A stretch of DNA of 51,737 nucleotides from Sediminibacterium sp. (GCA_028687975.1 JAQTZD010000010.1:1-51737); one strand, 5' to 3'. Positions 7,495 through 16,850 are shown, counted from the first letter of the stretch. Made by a program: numbers and translations. Notes: generated by a model not told the origin, from the letters alone.

Positions 7495-9540
7495 ATGATC
7501 AAATTTTTGGGTTTTGTTCCGTTTTTATTGTTCCCTGTTTGGGCAACTGCACAACAACCGGCTGTTTTGGAAACGGATACTGCCTATCGTTTACAGGAAG
7601 TGATTGTAACGGCTACCAAGCAACCGGCTCAATTTTTACATACACCTTATTCCTATAATAAGATTGGAGTGGAGCAGATCAGTGATTTTCAGTTTCGCAC
7701 CGCACCGGAGGCATTGAGCGGGGCTGCAGGTGTTTTTGTGCAGAAGACCAATCATGGAGGAGGATCTCCTTTTGTACGAGGGCTTACGGGCAATCAAAAT
7801 CTGCTGATGATCGATGGCATCCGCCTGAATAATTCTACTTACCGATACGGACCCAATCAATATTTTAATACAGTCGATATCTACAACATGCAATCCATTG
7901 AAGTGGTTCGGGGAACGGGTTCTGTACAATATGGTTCTGATGCAATGGGAGGGGTGATACAGGTATTTACGAAAGATCCACAGTTTGCCGATAAATCTAA
8001 ATGGGGCGCTGCCATATATGGAAAAACCGTTAGTGCTGCTATTGAATACAGCGGCAGGGCAGAAGTAAACTACCAGAGCAAAAAGATCGCTTTTCAGGGA
8101 GGGTATACTGCCAGAAATTTTGGTGATCTGCCGGGAGGATCGGCAACCGGTATACAGGCTCCTTCCGGGTACAACGAACAATCCTATGATCTGAAGTTGA
8201 AACTGGCGCTGAACAAAAGCACGGTGCTAACTTTAACGCAACAACAGCTGGTGCAAAGAGATGTGCCACTGTATCATAAAGTAAAGCTGGAAAATTTTAA
8301 GTACTCCGTTTTTGATCCGCAGGTAAGAACATTACGCTATCTGCGTCTGGATAAGACTACGGGCATTCCTTTGTTGAGCAGGATTACACTGATTGCTTCT
8401 GCGCAACAAAACAGGGAAGAGCGCAAATACATGAAGAATGGTGCCACCAGTAAGTTCGAAGAAAAAGACAAGATCAATACACTGGGGCTCACCGTCGACA
8501 TTTATGCTGTTTTGTCTAAACACTGGACCGCCAATAGCGGGGTGGAATATTACCACGATAAAGTGTACAGCAGCAAGGAGCAGATTGCGATTGGATCAGG
8601 CGCAGTGCTTGCCCAGCGTGGCCTTTATCCGGATCAGGCCAGCACAGGAAATTTTTCGGTGTACAGTCTGCACCATATTTCCCTGAACCGTTTTCAGATA
8701 GAAGCAGGACTCCGGTACAATAAGTTTGCCATTCGCTTAGAAGATACCAGCGGTTCTGTATATAAGCTCGGAAAAGTAACGGTACGTCCTGAATCACTTG
8801 TTGCCAACTTCTCTTTGTTGTACAATCTGAGCAAACAACAGGCAGTGTATGCATCGTTCAGCACGGGTTACCGCGCACCCAATATAGACGATATGGGAAC
8901 ACTGGGACTGGTAGATTTCAGGTACGAAATTCCAGCCTATGGCCTGCGTCCGGAGAAATCCTATAATACCGAAATCGGCTATAGGTATAGTGGCAACCGC
9001 TTGAAGGCTTCTCTTTCCATTTTTAATATGCAACTGACCGATCTCATCACCAGGGTGCAGGTTCCCGGGCAACAGGTGGGTGGTTACAATGTATATGTAA
9101 AAGAAAACAGCCAGGAATCTTATTTGCAGGGGGTTGAAACAGAACTGCAGTACAGGGCTTCCGGTCGCTGGCTGGTGGAAACAAGCGCATCTTATGCCTA
9201 CGGACAGAATACGTCTAAGAATGAACCCCTGCGCAGGGTACCTCCTTTTAACGGAAGAACTGCGCTTACTTATAAAACCGGAAAGTTTCGTTACACCATC
9301 GAAAATACCTATGCTGCCGCACAGCACAGACTTGCACAGGGAGATATCGACGATAACCGGATCGGTGCTGCTGGTACAGCGGGTTGGTACTTGTTGAATT
9401 TGTATGCGGGTGGCCAGTTTGGTCCATTGACTGTGCGCACCGGTTTCATGAACGTATTCAATGCCGACTACCGCACACATGGCAGTGGCATCAATGGCAC
9501 CGGAAGAAACCTGTTTGTTGGGTTCAGCATCAAAATCTGA
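7495..9540 (+). CDS. TonB-dependent outer membrane receptor
   Basis: An energy-coupled outer-membrane channel with a signal peptide (residues 1-20, ending in TAQ), a TonB-box-like segment (LQEVIVTATK), a plug domain (about 45-160, with FVRGLTGNQNLLMIDGIRLNN and VRGTGSVQYGSDAMGG) and a long 22-strand beta-barrel that ends in the aromatic/hydrophobic C-terminus FVGFSIKI. No carboxypeptidase-regulatory domain or SusD partner is present, so it belongs with the BtuB/haem/siderophore-type receptors rather than SusC. The plug most resembles haemin/cobalamin-type receptors, but the ligand cannot be fixed from sequence. It runs tail to tail, 16 bases apart, with the epimerase operon. Confidence 0.93.
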   Translation: MIKFLGFVPFLLFPVWATAQQPAVLETDTAYRLQEVIVTATKQPAQFLHTPYSYNKIGVEQISDFQFRTAPEALSGAAGVFVQKTNHGGGSPFVRGLTGNQNLLMIDGIRLNNSTYRYGPNQYFNTVDIYNMQSIEVVRGTGSVQYGSDAMGGVIQVFTKDPQFADKSKWGAAIYGKTVSAAIEYSGRAEVNYQSKKIAFQGGYTARNFGDLPGGSATGIQAPSGYNEQSYDLKLKLALNKSTVLTLTQQQLVQRDVPLYHKVKLENFKYSVFDPQVRTLRYLRLDKTTGIPLLSRITLIASAQQNREERKYMKNGATSKFEEKDKINTLGLTVDIYAVLSKHWTANSGVEYYHDKVYSSKEQIAIGSGAVLAQRGLYPDQASTGNFSVYSLHHISLNRFQIEAGLRYNKFAIRLEDTSGSVYKLGKVTVRPESLVANFSLLYNLSKQQAVYASFSTGYRAPNIDDMGTLGLVDFRYEIPAYGLRPEKSYNTEIGYRYSGNRLKASLSIFNMQLTDLITRVQVPGQQVGGYNVYVKENSQESYLQGVETELQYRASGRWLVETSASYAYGQNTSKNEPLRRVPPFNGRTALTYKTGKFRYTIENTYAAAQHRLAQGDIDDNRIGAAGTAGWYLLNLYAGGQFGPLTVRTGFMNVFNADYRTHGSGINGTGRNLFVGFSIKI

Positions 9541-9556
9541 TGCAGCATTGGTGCAA

Positions 9557-10624
9557 CTAAATTTTATGAATTCCCAATCCCGGCTGCGTACCAATGATCA
9601 TATGTCCTTCTTCCAGCCTGAAACCACCGGTTACCAGGTCTTCGGCCAGATCGAGGCTTCCATCCAGATCGAGGTAGCGGGTATTGGTGCAGGCATACGC
9701 AATGTGCAGCGCGGCAGCAATGCTTAAAATGCTTTCGTCGTTGCAGCCCCAGAACAATTCAATTCCCGCATGTTCTGCGATGCCGGCAATTTCCTGCGCC
9801 CCCAGTATACCACCGCATTTCATCAGCTTGATGTTGTATATGCCAAAGGGTTGTGGGGCTGCACTAAATTCCAGTGCGGCTGCAGGGTCTTTGATCGATT
9901 CATCTCCCGCAATGATTTTCCGTGTAGGAGCATCCAGTGCAAGTAATGTTGTTTCGCTGCCCACCGGCACGGGTTGCTCTATGAGTTCAATGCCATAGGA
10001 ACCGGTTCCGGCGATGAACTGCTGCAATGCTTCAATGGTATAGCCTTGGTTGGCATCAACCCGAATAGTGAATTTGTTTTGGTAGCGTTCATGCAACTTG
10101 GCAATCCGTTCAATGTCTTCCTGAACGTTCAATCCTGTTTTTACTTTCAGTACCCTGAATCCCATCTGTGCATATTCCGCAGCATCCTGCAGGGTTTCAG
10201 CAACAGGTTTAATACCAATGGTAACGGAAGTGGGCAGGGATTTAATTTTTCTTCCGTAAAAATCTACAACAGGAATGCCCAGGTATTTTCCAAATGCATC
10301 GTGTAACGCAAGATCAATGGCAGCCTGTGTGCCCGGCAGGTGATGAAAATGTTTTTTGGTTTCATATATAAGCTGCCTGAAATGCCGGATATCTCTGCCA
10401 ACGAGTTTTTGTATGAATTCTGTTTGCAGGTTCACCAGGGTTTGTGCAGGACTTTCTCCAACCACATCTTCCGAAGGACTGGCAGAGCCAATGCCTGTGA
10501 TGCCGTTCTCGAGTTCTATTTCTGAGAACACCAGTTCCACATCGGAATAGGTGTTGTATGCAATGGTATACGGCTTTTTTAATGCGAGCTTCTTGGAGTA
10601 GCTCCGGATGGAAATGATCTTCAT
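9557..10624 (-). CDS. Enolase-superfamily dipeptide epimerase / N-acyl-D-Glu racemase (DgcA-like)
   Basis: A mandelate-racemase/muconate-lactonizing-type enzyme. All expected residues are present: acid/base K160-x-K162, metal ligands D190 (VDANQ), E216 (EQPVP) and D241 (AGDES), second base K266 (NIKLMKCGG), and the D319-x-D321 motif that in L-Ala-D/L-Glu epimerases binds the substrate amino group. That supports an epimerase of dipeptides, but homologues paired with DUF1611 proteins include DgcA, the N-acetyl-D-glutamate racemase of D-glutamate catabolism. The start is set at 10624 because its ATG overlaps the TGA of the upstream DUF1611 gene (ATGA); an in-frame extension further upstream overlaps that gene and is rejected. 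Last gene of a three-gene operon. Confidence 0.92.
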   Translation of the reverse strand: MKIISIRSYSKKLALKKPYTIAYNTYSDVELVFSEIELENGITGIGSASPSEDVVGESPAQTLVNLQTEFIQKLVGRDIRHFRQLIYETKKHFHHLPGTQAAIDLALHDAFGKYLGIPVVDFYGRKIKSLPTSVTIGIKPVAETLQDAAEYAQMGFRVLKVKTGLNVQEDIERIAKLHERYQNKFTIRVDANQGYTIEALQQFIAGTGSYGIELIEQPVPVGSETTLLALDAPTRKIIAGDESIKDPAAALEFSAAPQPFGIYNIKLMKCGGILGAQEIAGIAEHAGIELFWGCNDESILSIAAALHIAYACTNTRYLDLDGSLDLAEDLVTGGFRLEEGHMIIGTQPGLGIHKI

Positions 10625-11670
10625 GCTTTCAGTTTCTTCAATTCGGGAATGATTTTGTCTACACCTTCCTGGATGGGCAGCAATACAGGAATTTTCAGGG
10701 AATCCTCGTACTGTTTTTGAAATGCATAAGCCTCTTCGTTGGTGCATCCCTGCGTATTCAACGCCAGTGCAATAACCCTGGAGCCAAATTTTTCGATGAT
10801 GTCGATTTCAGATTCCACATTCGGTATTTTTCCCCAGTGCGGATCATCATCAAAATAGACCCTTTTGGGGGCATGTACCAGCACCACCTGTTTGGCATTG
10901 CCGGAAATCAGGAGCTCCAGGCCGCAGGGGCCACTGGGGTTCCGCAGCGCGGATTGTCCTTCCAGAAAAATTACATCGGCACCGGTTTCTTTCCAGCAGC
11001 TCACAATGGCATGTTCCAATTCGCCGGAAACAAAATCGTTGAGGGTGGAATCGAAGATGAATCCATATTTACCACCCTGCAACCATCCGGTTTGACCGGT
11101 ATAAATCATTTCTGCTTTCAGTCCATTGGCGGCACAGGCTTGTTGAAGCATCCTGGCAGTAGTGCGTTTGCCCATGGCGCAATCTGTTCCGATCACAGCA
11201 ACAATGGTTGCTTTCACATTGAATATTTCTCCGGTCCAGAAATGCAGATCTGCTCTTTTCTTTGGCCTGCGCACATCAATCAGTTCCACACCGTAATCTT
11301 TGGCCAGTTCCACTATTTCCGGACGATCGTTCAGGTATTCGTGCAATCCGTTGACAATGGAAATTCCTTTTGGTATGGCCGCTTTAATGATTTCGAGCAT
11401 GTTTGCCGGAAGATAACCGCCAACAGTAGCCACACCAATGATGAGGTATTGTATGGCATCCGGGCCTGCAGTTGCAGATTCCAGGCTGGCATAAACGGGT
11501 ATATTTCTTTTTTTGCCGTCGAGTACTTCTCCGGCATCCTGTCCTGCAGTTGCATCGTTGTCTATGATACCTTTAATGGTGAAACGTTCGGTTCCCCGGA
11601 TCAGGCCATGTGCGGTTTTTGCGTCGCTGGTTTTCAGCAATCCGTTGGTTAATACCAGTGCGTTATTCAT
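10621..11670 (-). CDS. DUF1611 protein, DgcN-like (D-glutamate N-acetyltransferase family)
   Basis: A 349-residue DUF1611 protein. The N-terminal half is Rossmann-like and the C-terminal half carries the family P-loop-like motif GTDCAMGKRTTA (about residues 160-171), followed by GQTGW and LEGQSALRNPSGPCG. Members of this family with an adjacent enolase-type racemase include DgcN, which acetylates D-glutamate so that DgcA can racemise it to the L form (established for marine bacteria). The same pairing here, with a 4-base overlap, points to a D-amino-acid pathway; an undescribed acceptor substrate is equally possible. It begins 23 bases after the stop of the hydrolase fusion gene. Confidence 0.88.
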   Translation of the reverse strand: MNNALVLTNGLLKTSDAKTAHGLIRGTERFTIKGIIDNDATAGQDAGEVLDGKKRNIPVYASLESATAGPDAIQYLIIGVATVGGYLPANMLEIIKAAIPKGISIVNGLHEYLNDRPEIVELAKDYGVELIDVRRPKKRADLHFWTGEIFNVKATIVAVIGTDCAMGKRTTARMLQQACAANGLKAEMIYTGQTGWLQGGKYGFIFDSTLNDFVSGELEHAIVSCWKETGADVIFLEGQSALRNPSGPCGLELLISGNAKQVVLVHAPKRVYFDDDPHWGKIPNVESEIDIIEKFGSRVIALALNTQGCTNEEAYAFQKQYEDSLKIPVLLPIQEGVDKIIPELKKLKA

Positions 11671-11693
11671 TATGTTCTAGCTTTTATAGTTGA

Positions 11694-14237
11694 TTAATTG
11701 TTTTTGATCAGTGTGCCGGGGTATTTTCCGGTTGCCTTGCCTTTCTGATAAGTTAATACACCGTTTACCCAAACCATTTCAATTCCCTCAGATAATTGGG
11801 AGCCATTCTTTACATCTGCGCGATCTATGACTGTGGCAGGATTAAACAAGACCAGATCGGCATAGTTTCCGCTCTGGATGATGCCCCTGTTGCGGATGCC
11901 CAGGTGTTCTGCAGACAAACCGGTCATTTTGTATACAGCAGTTTCGAGCGGCATGAGTTGTTGTTCCCGCACATATCTTCCCAGTACTCTGGTGAAGGTT
12001 CCATGTCCGCGCGGATGCCCGCTGCTGGAACCATCTGAACAGATATTGGCATGGGGCCAGCTGATGAAATCGGCTACATCCTGATCGTCCATGGCCTTGC
12101 CCATAATGGTTTCCGTGCTGCCTGCATAGTCGGGATTCTTCTGATCAAATTCGGCTGCCATGGCAATCAGGGCCATTAAGGTTACTGAAGGTTTTTCCTT
12201 ACGGATGGCAGCTATAGCGCCTACTGTTTTTCCTTCATAGGAACGTTCCGGTGCAAAGCGGATGAGCACAGACTGGTCTGCATCAAACAACTGGTTCACG
12301 GCAAACTCCGCGCTTGCCGGATTGGTATAATCCCGGTTGGGGAACAGAATTTTGAGGGTAGAGTTCCAGAAATTATAAGGGTATACATCTGCGGTAATAT
12401 TTACTCCCTCTGCACGGGCTGTTTGTAAACGGGCCAGCAATTGCGGCGCAGTTTTCCAGAGACTTTTCTTGGCAATTTTAATATGTGAAATCTGCACCGG
12501 AATTTTTGCACTGCGGCCAATTTCAATAATTTCTTCAACGGCTTCCTGCAGGTTAATGTCTTCGCTTCGGATATGGCTGATGTACCGGCCATTGTGTTGT
12601 GCTGCTACTTTAGCCAGTTCAATCACTTCGTCTTTGTTGGAATAAAAAGCGGATTCGTATTCCAATCCGGTCGCCAGCCCAAAGGAACCTTTTTTCATTT
12701 CATCAGCCAGTGCATTTTTCATGCTGTCCATTTCAGTGGTAGTGGAAGTGCGGAATAAATTCCCTGCACCCATAGCTGCCCTTCTTAAACTTGAGTGGCC
12801 GGTATAGGAAGCCACATTCACTGCAACCGGACGCTGCTGAAAAAATGCAGCCAGGGTATCCATGGGATAACTGTCGCCGTCCTGGCCAATCGCAATGGTA
12901 GTGATGCCCTGGTTGGCAGTGGGCAACGCCTCCGGTTTGGATCTGAGTCCTCCAAAATGATGGCTGTGTGTATCGATGAAACCGGGGGCAAGTACCAGTC
13001 CCTGGCCATCTGTTACCGGCTCATCTTTAAAGGGAACCAGGTTGCCTTTTTCGGAGATGATGTCGTTTTCAATTCTTACAGCGCCCTTCACAGCAGGCAC
13101 GCCTGTACCATCAATGATCTGCACATTGGTGATCAGCTGTGTATAAGGAATAGCAGGTGTTCTGCCTTCCAGAATATCGCTGATGATTTTTCTGAACCTT
13201 CCGTTGCTTCCGTTGCTGAGCACGATTACGGTGGTGCGCTGATCGATGTTCCGGTCGATGGAATTCCTGAATCCAACCCATCCGCCGGTATGGGATACCT
13301 GTGCACCATTCCGGTTGATCTGCCAGCCAAAGCCATAGTTTTCTGTTTTACCATCGTTCAGCTTTACGGGCGTGAAAGCTTCCTGCAAGGTACTTGCAGC
13401 AACCAGCTGGTTAGTATAGAGCGCCTGGTCCCATTTCAAGAGGTCGTCTGCAGAGGAATAAAAATTGCCGTCGCCAACAGCCCCGTCGGCCCGGATCAGG
13501 TCGTTGGGCTGGTTTTTACCATTCACCCTTTCAAAACCCAGTACCCTTTTTTGGTGTGGCAGCAGCGGCGTTTTCATATAATGATAGTAGGCAAAACTGT
13601 TCTTCATTCCCAGGGGCTTGCAGATCCTTTCCTGGAACACCTGCTCAATCGGCTGGCCGGTGATTTCGGTGATCAGGCTGGCCAGTAGTACATAACCGGT
13701 ATTGCAATATTCCCAACGGCTGCCTGGGGTAAAATGCAGAGCTGGTTTGTACAGGCTCAGTGCGCTCAGAATTTTAGTATTGGTGGTGGTGTCGAGCGTA
13801 TTGTTGAACCGGTCTGTTAACTCAAAATATTCGGGCAATCCGGAGGTATGGGTAAGTAAGTGCCGGATGGTAATATCGGAATAGGGGAAAGCAGGAAAAT
13901 ATTGCTGAATCTTTTGATCGTATTGCAGTTGCTGCCGTTCTTTCAGTTGCATGATCATCATGGCTACAAACTGTTTGGTAACAGAAGCCAGGTTGAACGA
14001 AGCGGAACGCGTTACCGGTTGCTGCGCAGCTGCGTCTGCATGGCCTGCAACCTTGCTGTAGACCACTTTTCCATGGTCGGCTAACAAAACCACCCCATTG
14101 AACATGGCTTTGTTTTCCAGTATGGAAAATACAGAATCAATGGTCTTGATCTGAGCAGGTTTAAATTGTGCGATGAGCTTTGCCGATACCGGAAAAATCA
14201 GGAAGAGCAACAGTGCAGGTTTCAGTACTTTTTTCAT
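11694..14237 (-). CDS. Secreted fusion: beta-lactamase-fold serine hydrolase + D-aminoacylase-type amidohydrolase
   Basis: Two enzymes in one 847-residue chain. After a signal peptide, residues about 25-360 are a penicillin-binding/beta-lactamase-type hydrolase with S85-V-T-K88, Y177-C-N179 and HTGG near 317. Residues about 365-847 form an amidohydrolase of the N-acyl-D-amino-acid deacylase (D-aminoacylase) family: metal motif H424-S-H426, YISHIRSE, VQISHIK and the late SDGSSSGHPRGHG. The zinc-bridging Cys of classical D-aminoacylases (GNCG) is replaced by Asp in GQDG. I placed the start at the Met (14237) that opens the signal peptide; an ATG 39 bases upstream (14276) is also open. First gene of the operon with the DgcN- and DgcA-like genes. 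Confidence 0.92.
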   Translation of the reverse strand: MKKVLKPALLLFLIFPVSAKLIAQFKPAQIKTIDSVFSILENKAMFNGVVLLADHGKVVYSKVAGHADAAAQQPVTRSASFNLASVTKQFVAMMIMQLKERQQLQYDQKIQQYFPAFPYSDITIRHLLTHTSGLPEYFELTDRFNNTLDTTTNTKILSALSLYKPALHFTPGSRWEYCNTGYVLLASLITEITGQPIEQVFQERICKPLGMKNSFAYYHYMKTPLLPHQKRVLGFERVNGKNQPNDLIRADGAVGDGNFYSSADDLLKWDQALYTNQLVAASTLQEAFTPVKLNDGKTENYGFGWQINRNGAQVSHTGGWVGFRNSIDRNIDQRTTVIVLSNGSNGRFRKIISDILEGRTPAIPYTQLITNVQIIDGTGVPAVKGAVRIENDIISEKGNLVPFKDEPVTDGQGLVLAPGFIDTHSHHFGGLRSKPEALPTANQGITTIAIGQDGDSYPMDTLAAFFQQRPVAVNVASYTGHSSLRRAAMGAGNLFRTSTTTEMDSMKNALADEMKKGSFGLATGLEYESAFYSNKDEVIELAKVAAQHNGRYISHIRSEDINLQEAVEEIIEIGRSAKIPVQISHIKIAKKSLWKTAPQLLARLQTARAEGVNITADVYPYNFWNSTLKILFPNRDYTNPASAEFAVNQLFDADQSVLIRFAPERSYEGKTVGAIAAIRKEKPSVTLMALIAMAAEFDQKNPDYAGSTETIMGKAMDDQDVADFISWPHANICSDGSSSGHPRGHGTFTRVLGRYVREQQLMPLETAVYKMTGLSAEHLGIRNRGIIQSGNYADLVLFNPATVIDRADVKNGSQLSEGIEMVWVNGVLTYQKGKATGKYPGTLIKNN

Positions 14238-14320
14238 GGGTTTAAATGTAACAACAGTTTGTTGGATTATCATCAATTAGATAGTGGATAAATCAGGTAA
14301 AATGATGATAATTCTCATGT

Positions 14321-14349
14321 TTTGTTTTATTATATAGTTCCTATATTCG
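14321..14349 (+). promoter_or_regulatory. Putative promoter of the nuo operon
   Basis: TTTG at 14321-14324 is followed after 17 bases by TATATTCG at 14342-14349, seven of eight positions of the Bacteroidota TAnnTTTG -7 box at a spacing near the usual one. Transcription would begin about 14354-14357, leaving a short leader before the nuoA ATG at 14366. Confidence 0.42.
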
Positions 14350-14365
14350 TACAAATAGAAAGCAT

Positions 14366-14716
14366 ATGGGCGCTGCCTCGCTGATTGTGTTGATCATTGC
14401 TGCTATAGCCTTTTCGGGCATAGCGATTCTTATTTCCCGGTTTGTATTAAAAGCCAGCACCAACAAGCAAAAAGGAGAGCCTATTGAGTGTGGTATTCCC
14501 ACTGTTGGTAAAACCTGGATTCAACTGAATGTGGGATATTACCTTTTTGCATTGATCTTCCTGATTTTTGATGTGGAGTTGGTCTTTCTATATCCCTGGG
14601 CCGTTGTGGCAAAAACCACCGGCTGGCTCGCATTTGCCGAGATACTGATTTTCTTTTTTATTCTCTTCATGGGCTTCCTGTATGCACATAAAAAAGGTGC
14701 ATTGAAATGGATATAA
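14366..14716 (+). CDS. nuoA: NADH-quinone oxidoreductase (complex I) subunit A
   Basis: Small membrane subunit of respiratory complex I, located where the peripheral arm meets the membrane arm. The 116 residues show three transmembrane helices, the conserved loop KGEPIECGIPTVG (about 42-54) between the first two, and FDVELVFLYPWA (about 70-81), both hallmarks of NuoA/ND3. It is the first gene of a tightly packed eleven-gene nuo run on the plus strand. Confidence 0.96.
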   Translation: MGAASLIVLIIAAIAFSGIAILISRFVLKASTNKQKGEPIECGIPTVGKTWIQLNVGYYLFALIFLIFDVELVFLYPWAVVAKTTGWLAFAEILIFFFILFMGFLYAHKKGALKWI

Positions 14717-14731
14717 TAACAAGTGATAAGC

Positions 14732-15268
14732 ATGACAGAAACCAAGAATACTGCTGCCATTGATTTTCCGGGTCAGATTCATGAAACACCCGGAGGTGGA
14801 ATTGTACTGAGCAAACTGGACGATGTAATCAACTGGGCCAGGTCCAATTCACTTTGGCCCCTGACTTTTGCCACCAGTTGTTGCGGCATCGAAATGATGT
14901 CTGTCGCAGGCGCCAAATACGATTTTTCCCGTTTTGGATTTGAAGTGGCCCGGGCTACACCACGCCAGGCGGATGTGATTATCATTGCAGGAACCATTGT
15001 AAATAAAATGGCTCCGGTACTGAAACGTTTGTACGATCAGATGGCCGATCCGAAATATGTAATTGCCATGGGAGCCTGCGCCATCAGCGGAGGACCTTTC
15101 TTTTATAATACCTATTCTGTAGTGAAGGGAGCCGACCATATTATTCCGGTGGATGTATATGTGGCAGGCTGTCCTCCCAGACCCGAGGCGCTGCTGCATG
15201 CTTTAATCAGCTTGCAGGAGAAGATCAAAAGCGGTTTAACCAGGGAACAAATCAGATCAGGAAATTAA
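14732..15268 (+). CDS. nuoB: Complex I subunit B (N2 iron-sulfur subunit)
   Basis: Holds the terminal [4Fe-4S] cluster N2 that passes electrons to quinone. The four ligands are all present: adjacent C50 and C51 in [10 protein letters not shown]116 in GACAISGG and C147 in GCPPRPEA. The start is set at the ATG 14732; a GTG three codons upstream (14723) is possible. The N-terminal 20 residues before [11 protein letters not shown] are poorly conserved, as usual. Confidence 0.96.
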   Translation: MTETKNTAAIDFPGQIHETPGGGIVLSKLDDVINWARSNSLWPLTFATSCCGIEMMSVAGAKYDFSRFGFEVARATPRQADVIIIAGTIVNKMAPVLKRLYDQMADPKYVIAMGACAISGGPFFYNTYSVVKGADHIIPVDVYVAGCPPRPEALLHALISLQEKIKSGLTREQIRSGN

Positions 15269-15273
15269 TCCAT

Positions 15274-15732
15274 ATGCAGAACGAAGAACTGAAGACCATC
15301 ATTACGGAACTGCTTCCTGCCGCTGCTTTTGAAGAAGGAGGCGAATGGCTGAATGTGCAGGTGGAAGCTGCGGACCTCCTGGCTTTTGCCGGACAACTTC
15401 GCAACAGACCCGACCTGAATTTCGACTACCTGTTTTGTCTTACCTGTGTAGACTGGAAAACCCATTTAACCATGGTTTATCATCTCCGTTCTACACAATA
15501 CAAACACCACCTGGTACTGAAAGTGAAACTCAACAGGGATCAGCCGGATGTGGAAACCCTTTCTGCTATCTGGAGAACTGCAGAGTTCCTTGAGCGGGAG
15601 GTATATGAAATGTTCGGCGTGAATTTTCTGAACCATCCGGATCTGCGCTTGCTGATATTGCCCGATGGCTGGGAAGGCAAGAACCCGATGAGAAAAGATT
15701 TTGAGGATCCTATTAACATGATCAAACTTTGA
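15274..15732 (+). CDS. nuoC: Complex I subunit C (30 kDa)
   Basis: Peripheral-arm structural subunit. The 152 residues contain the family core DLNFDYLFCLTCVDW and the signature around EREVYEMFGVNFLNHPDLRLLILPDGWEG written here in part as LEREVYEMFGV and HPDLRLL, ending in KDFEDP. It is a separate gene rather than the NuoCD fusion seen in enterobacteria and Bacteroides-type genomes, and it ends one base before nuoD begins. Confidence 0.95.
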   Translation: MQNEELKTIITELLPAAAFEEGGEWLNVQVEAADLLAFAGQLRNRPDLNFDYLFCLTCVDWKTHLTMVYHLRSTQYKHHLVLKVKLNRDQPDVETLSAIWRTAEFLEREVYEMFGVNFLNHPDLRLLILPDGWEGKNPMRKDFEDPINMIKL

Positions 15733-15733
15733 T

Positions 15734-16849
15734 ATGGTTGAAGAACTTGGAAAAACAACGGAAGGCGATTTAATCATCAATGTGGGCCCGCAACACCCTG
15801 CCACGCATGGTGTATTGCACCTGGTGATTACACTGAATGGAGAAACCATCAAAAATGTGGAACCTCATTTGGGATATATCCATCGTTCCATCGAAAAGAT
15901 GAGTGAGAGCCTTACTTATCGTCAGTTTATCTATGTTACCAGCCGGATGGATTATCTGAGCGCCCACATCAACAACCATGCCTGTGCAATGTGTGTTGAG
16001 AAAGGACTTCAGATAGAAGTTCCTGAAAGGGCACAGGTGATCCGCGTGATTATGGATGAACTTACCAGGATTGCTTCCCACGAATTGTGGTGGGGCGCCA
16101 TGGCCATGGATCTTGGAGCACTTACACCGTTCTTTTATGCATTCCGCGAGAGGGAAACCATCAATGAAATCATGGAAGAAACCTGCGGTGCGCGACTGAC
16201 CATGAACTATATGGTTCCCGGAGGCGTGCTGCAAGACCTGCATCCGGATTTTCAACGAAAAGTAAAAGAGTTCATTCAGCTGTACAAACGCAAGATTCAC
16301 GAATACGATGAACTGGTAACCGGTAATATTATATTCCAAAACCGGATGAAGGGCGTGGGTTATTTAAGTCCGGAAGACGCTGTTTCTTACGGATGTTCCG
16401 GTCCTGTAACCCGGGGAAGCGGTGTGAGTTCCGATATACGGAAGCACTATCCTTACGAGATTTACGATAAGCTGGAGTTCGATGAAATACTGGAAACCGG
16501 TTGCGATTCCTTTGCCCGTTACCTGGTGCGGATCAGGGAAATGGAGCAGTCTGTTCGCATCATTGAGCAACTGATCGACAATATACCTGAGGGCGATTAT
16601 CAGGCCAAAACCAAAGCGGTACTGAAATTACCCAAGGGGGAGTTTTACCAGCGGGTAGAAACGGCCCGTGGAGAGCTGGGGGTATATATTGTGAGTGAAG
16701 GCGGTACCACCCCTTACAGAATTAAATACCGTTCACCCGGATTCTCCAATCTTTCCGTGCTCAATAAAATTGCCACAGGAAGTAAGTTGGGCGATCTGGT
16801 AGCCATGATGGGAACACTTGATTTAGTAATACCTGATATAGACAGATAA
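15734..16849 (+). CDS. nuoD: Complex I subunit D (49 kDa)
   Basis: Forms, with NuoB, the quinone-binding pocket near cluster N2. The motif GPQHPATHG (residues 18-26) that lines the quinone site is intact, followed by PHLGYIHRSIEK and the [NiFe]-hydrogenase-like fold; the C-terminal end YRSPGFSNL and DLVIPDIDR is complete. At 371 residues it is short at the N-terminus compared with many NuoD proteins but otherwise normal. Two things follow directly: nuoH is the next gene, and nuoE, nuoF and nuoG, usually located here, are absent. Confidence 0.96.
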   Translation: MVEELGKTTEGDLIINVGPQHPATHGVLHLVITLNGETIKNVEPHLGYIHRSIEKMSESLTYRQFIYVTSRMDYLSAHINNHACAMCVEKGLQIEVPERAQVIRVIMDELTRIASHELWWGAMAMDLGALTPFFYAFRERETINEIMEETCGARLTMNYMVPGGVLQDLHPDFQRKVKEFIQLYKRKIHEYDELVTGNIIFQNRMKGVGYLSPEDAVSYGCSGPVTRGSGVSSDIRKHYPYEIYDKLEFDEILETGCDSFARYLVRIREMEQSVRIIEQLIDNIPEGDYQAKTKAVLKLPKGEFYQRVETARGELGVYIVSEGGTTPYRIKYRSPGFSNLSVLNKIATGSKLGDLVAMMGTLDLVIPDIDR

Positions 16850-16850
16850 T

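Noticed and set aside
10625-10747. N-terminal extension of the epimerase gene to 10747
   Set aside because: It would overlap the DUF1611 gene by more than 120 bases and adds residues not found in the family; the ATGA overlap at 10621-10624 is the normal coupled start.
10717-11652. 311-codon open frame antisense to the DUF1611 gene
   Set aside because: Opposite strand has a clear conserved protein with motif and operon overlaps; the antisense product shows no known motif.
12795-13688. 297-codon open frame antisense to the hydrolase fusion
   Set aside because: Covered by catalytic regions of the fusion on the minus strand; no independent start context or homology visible.
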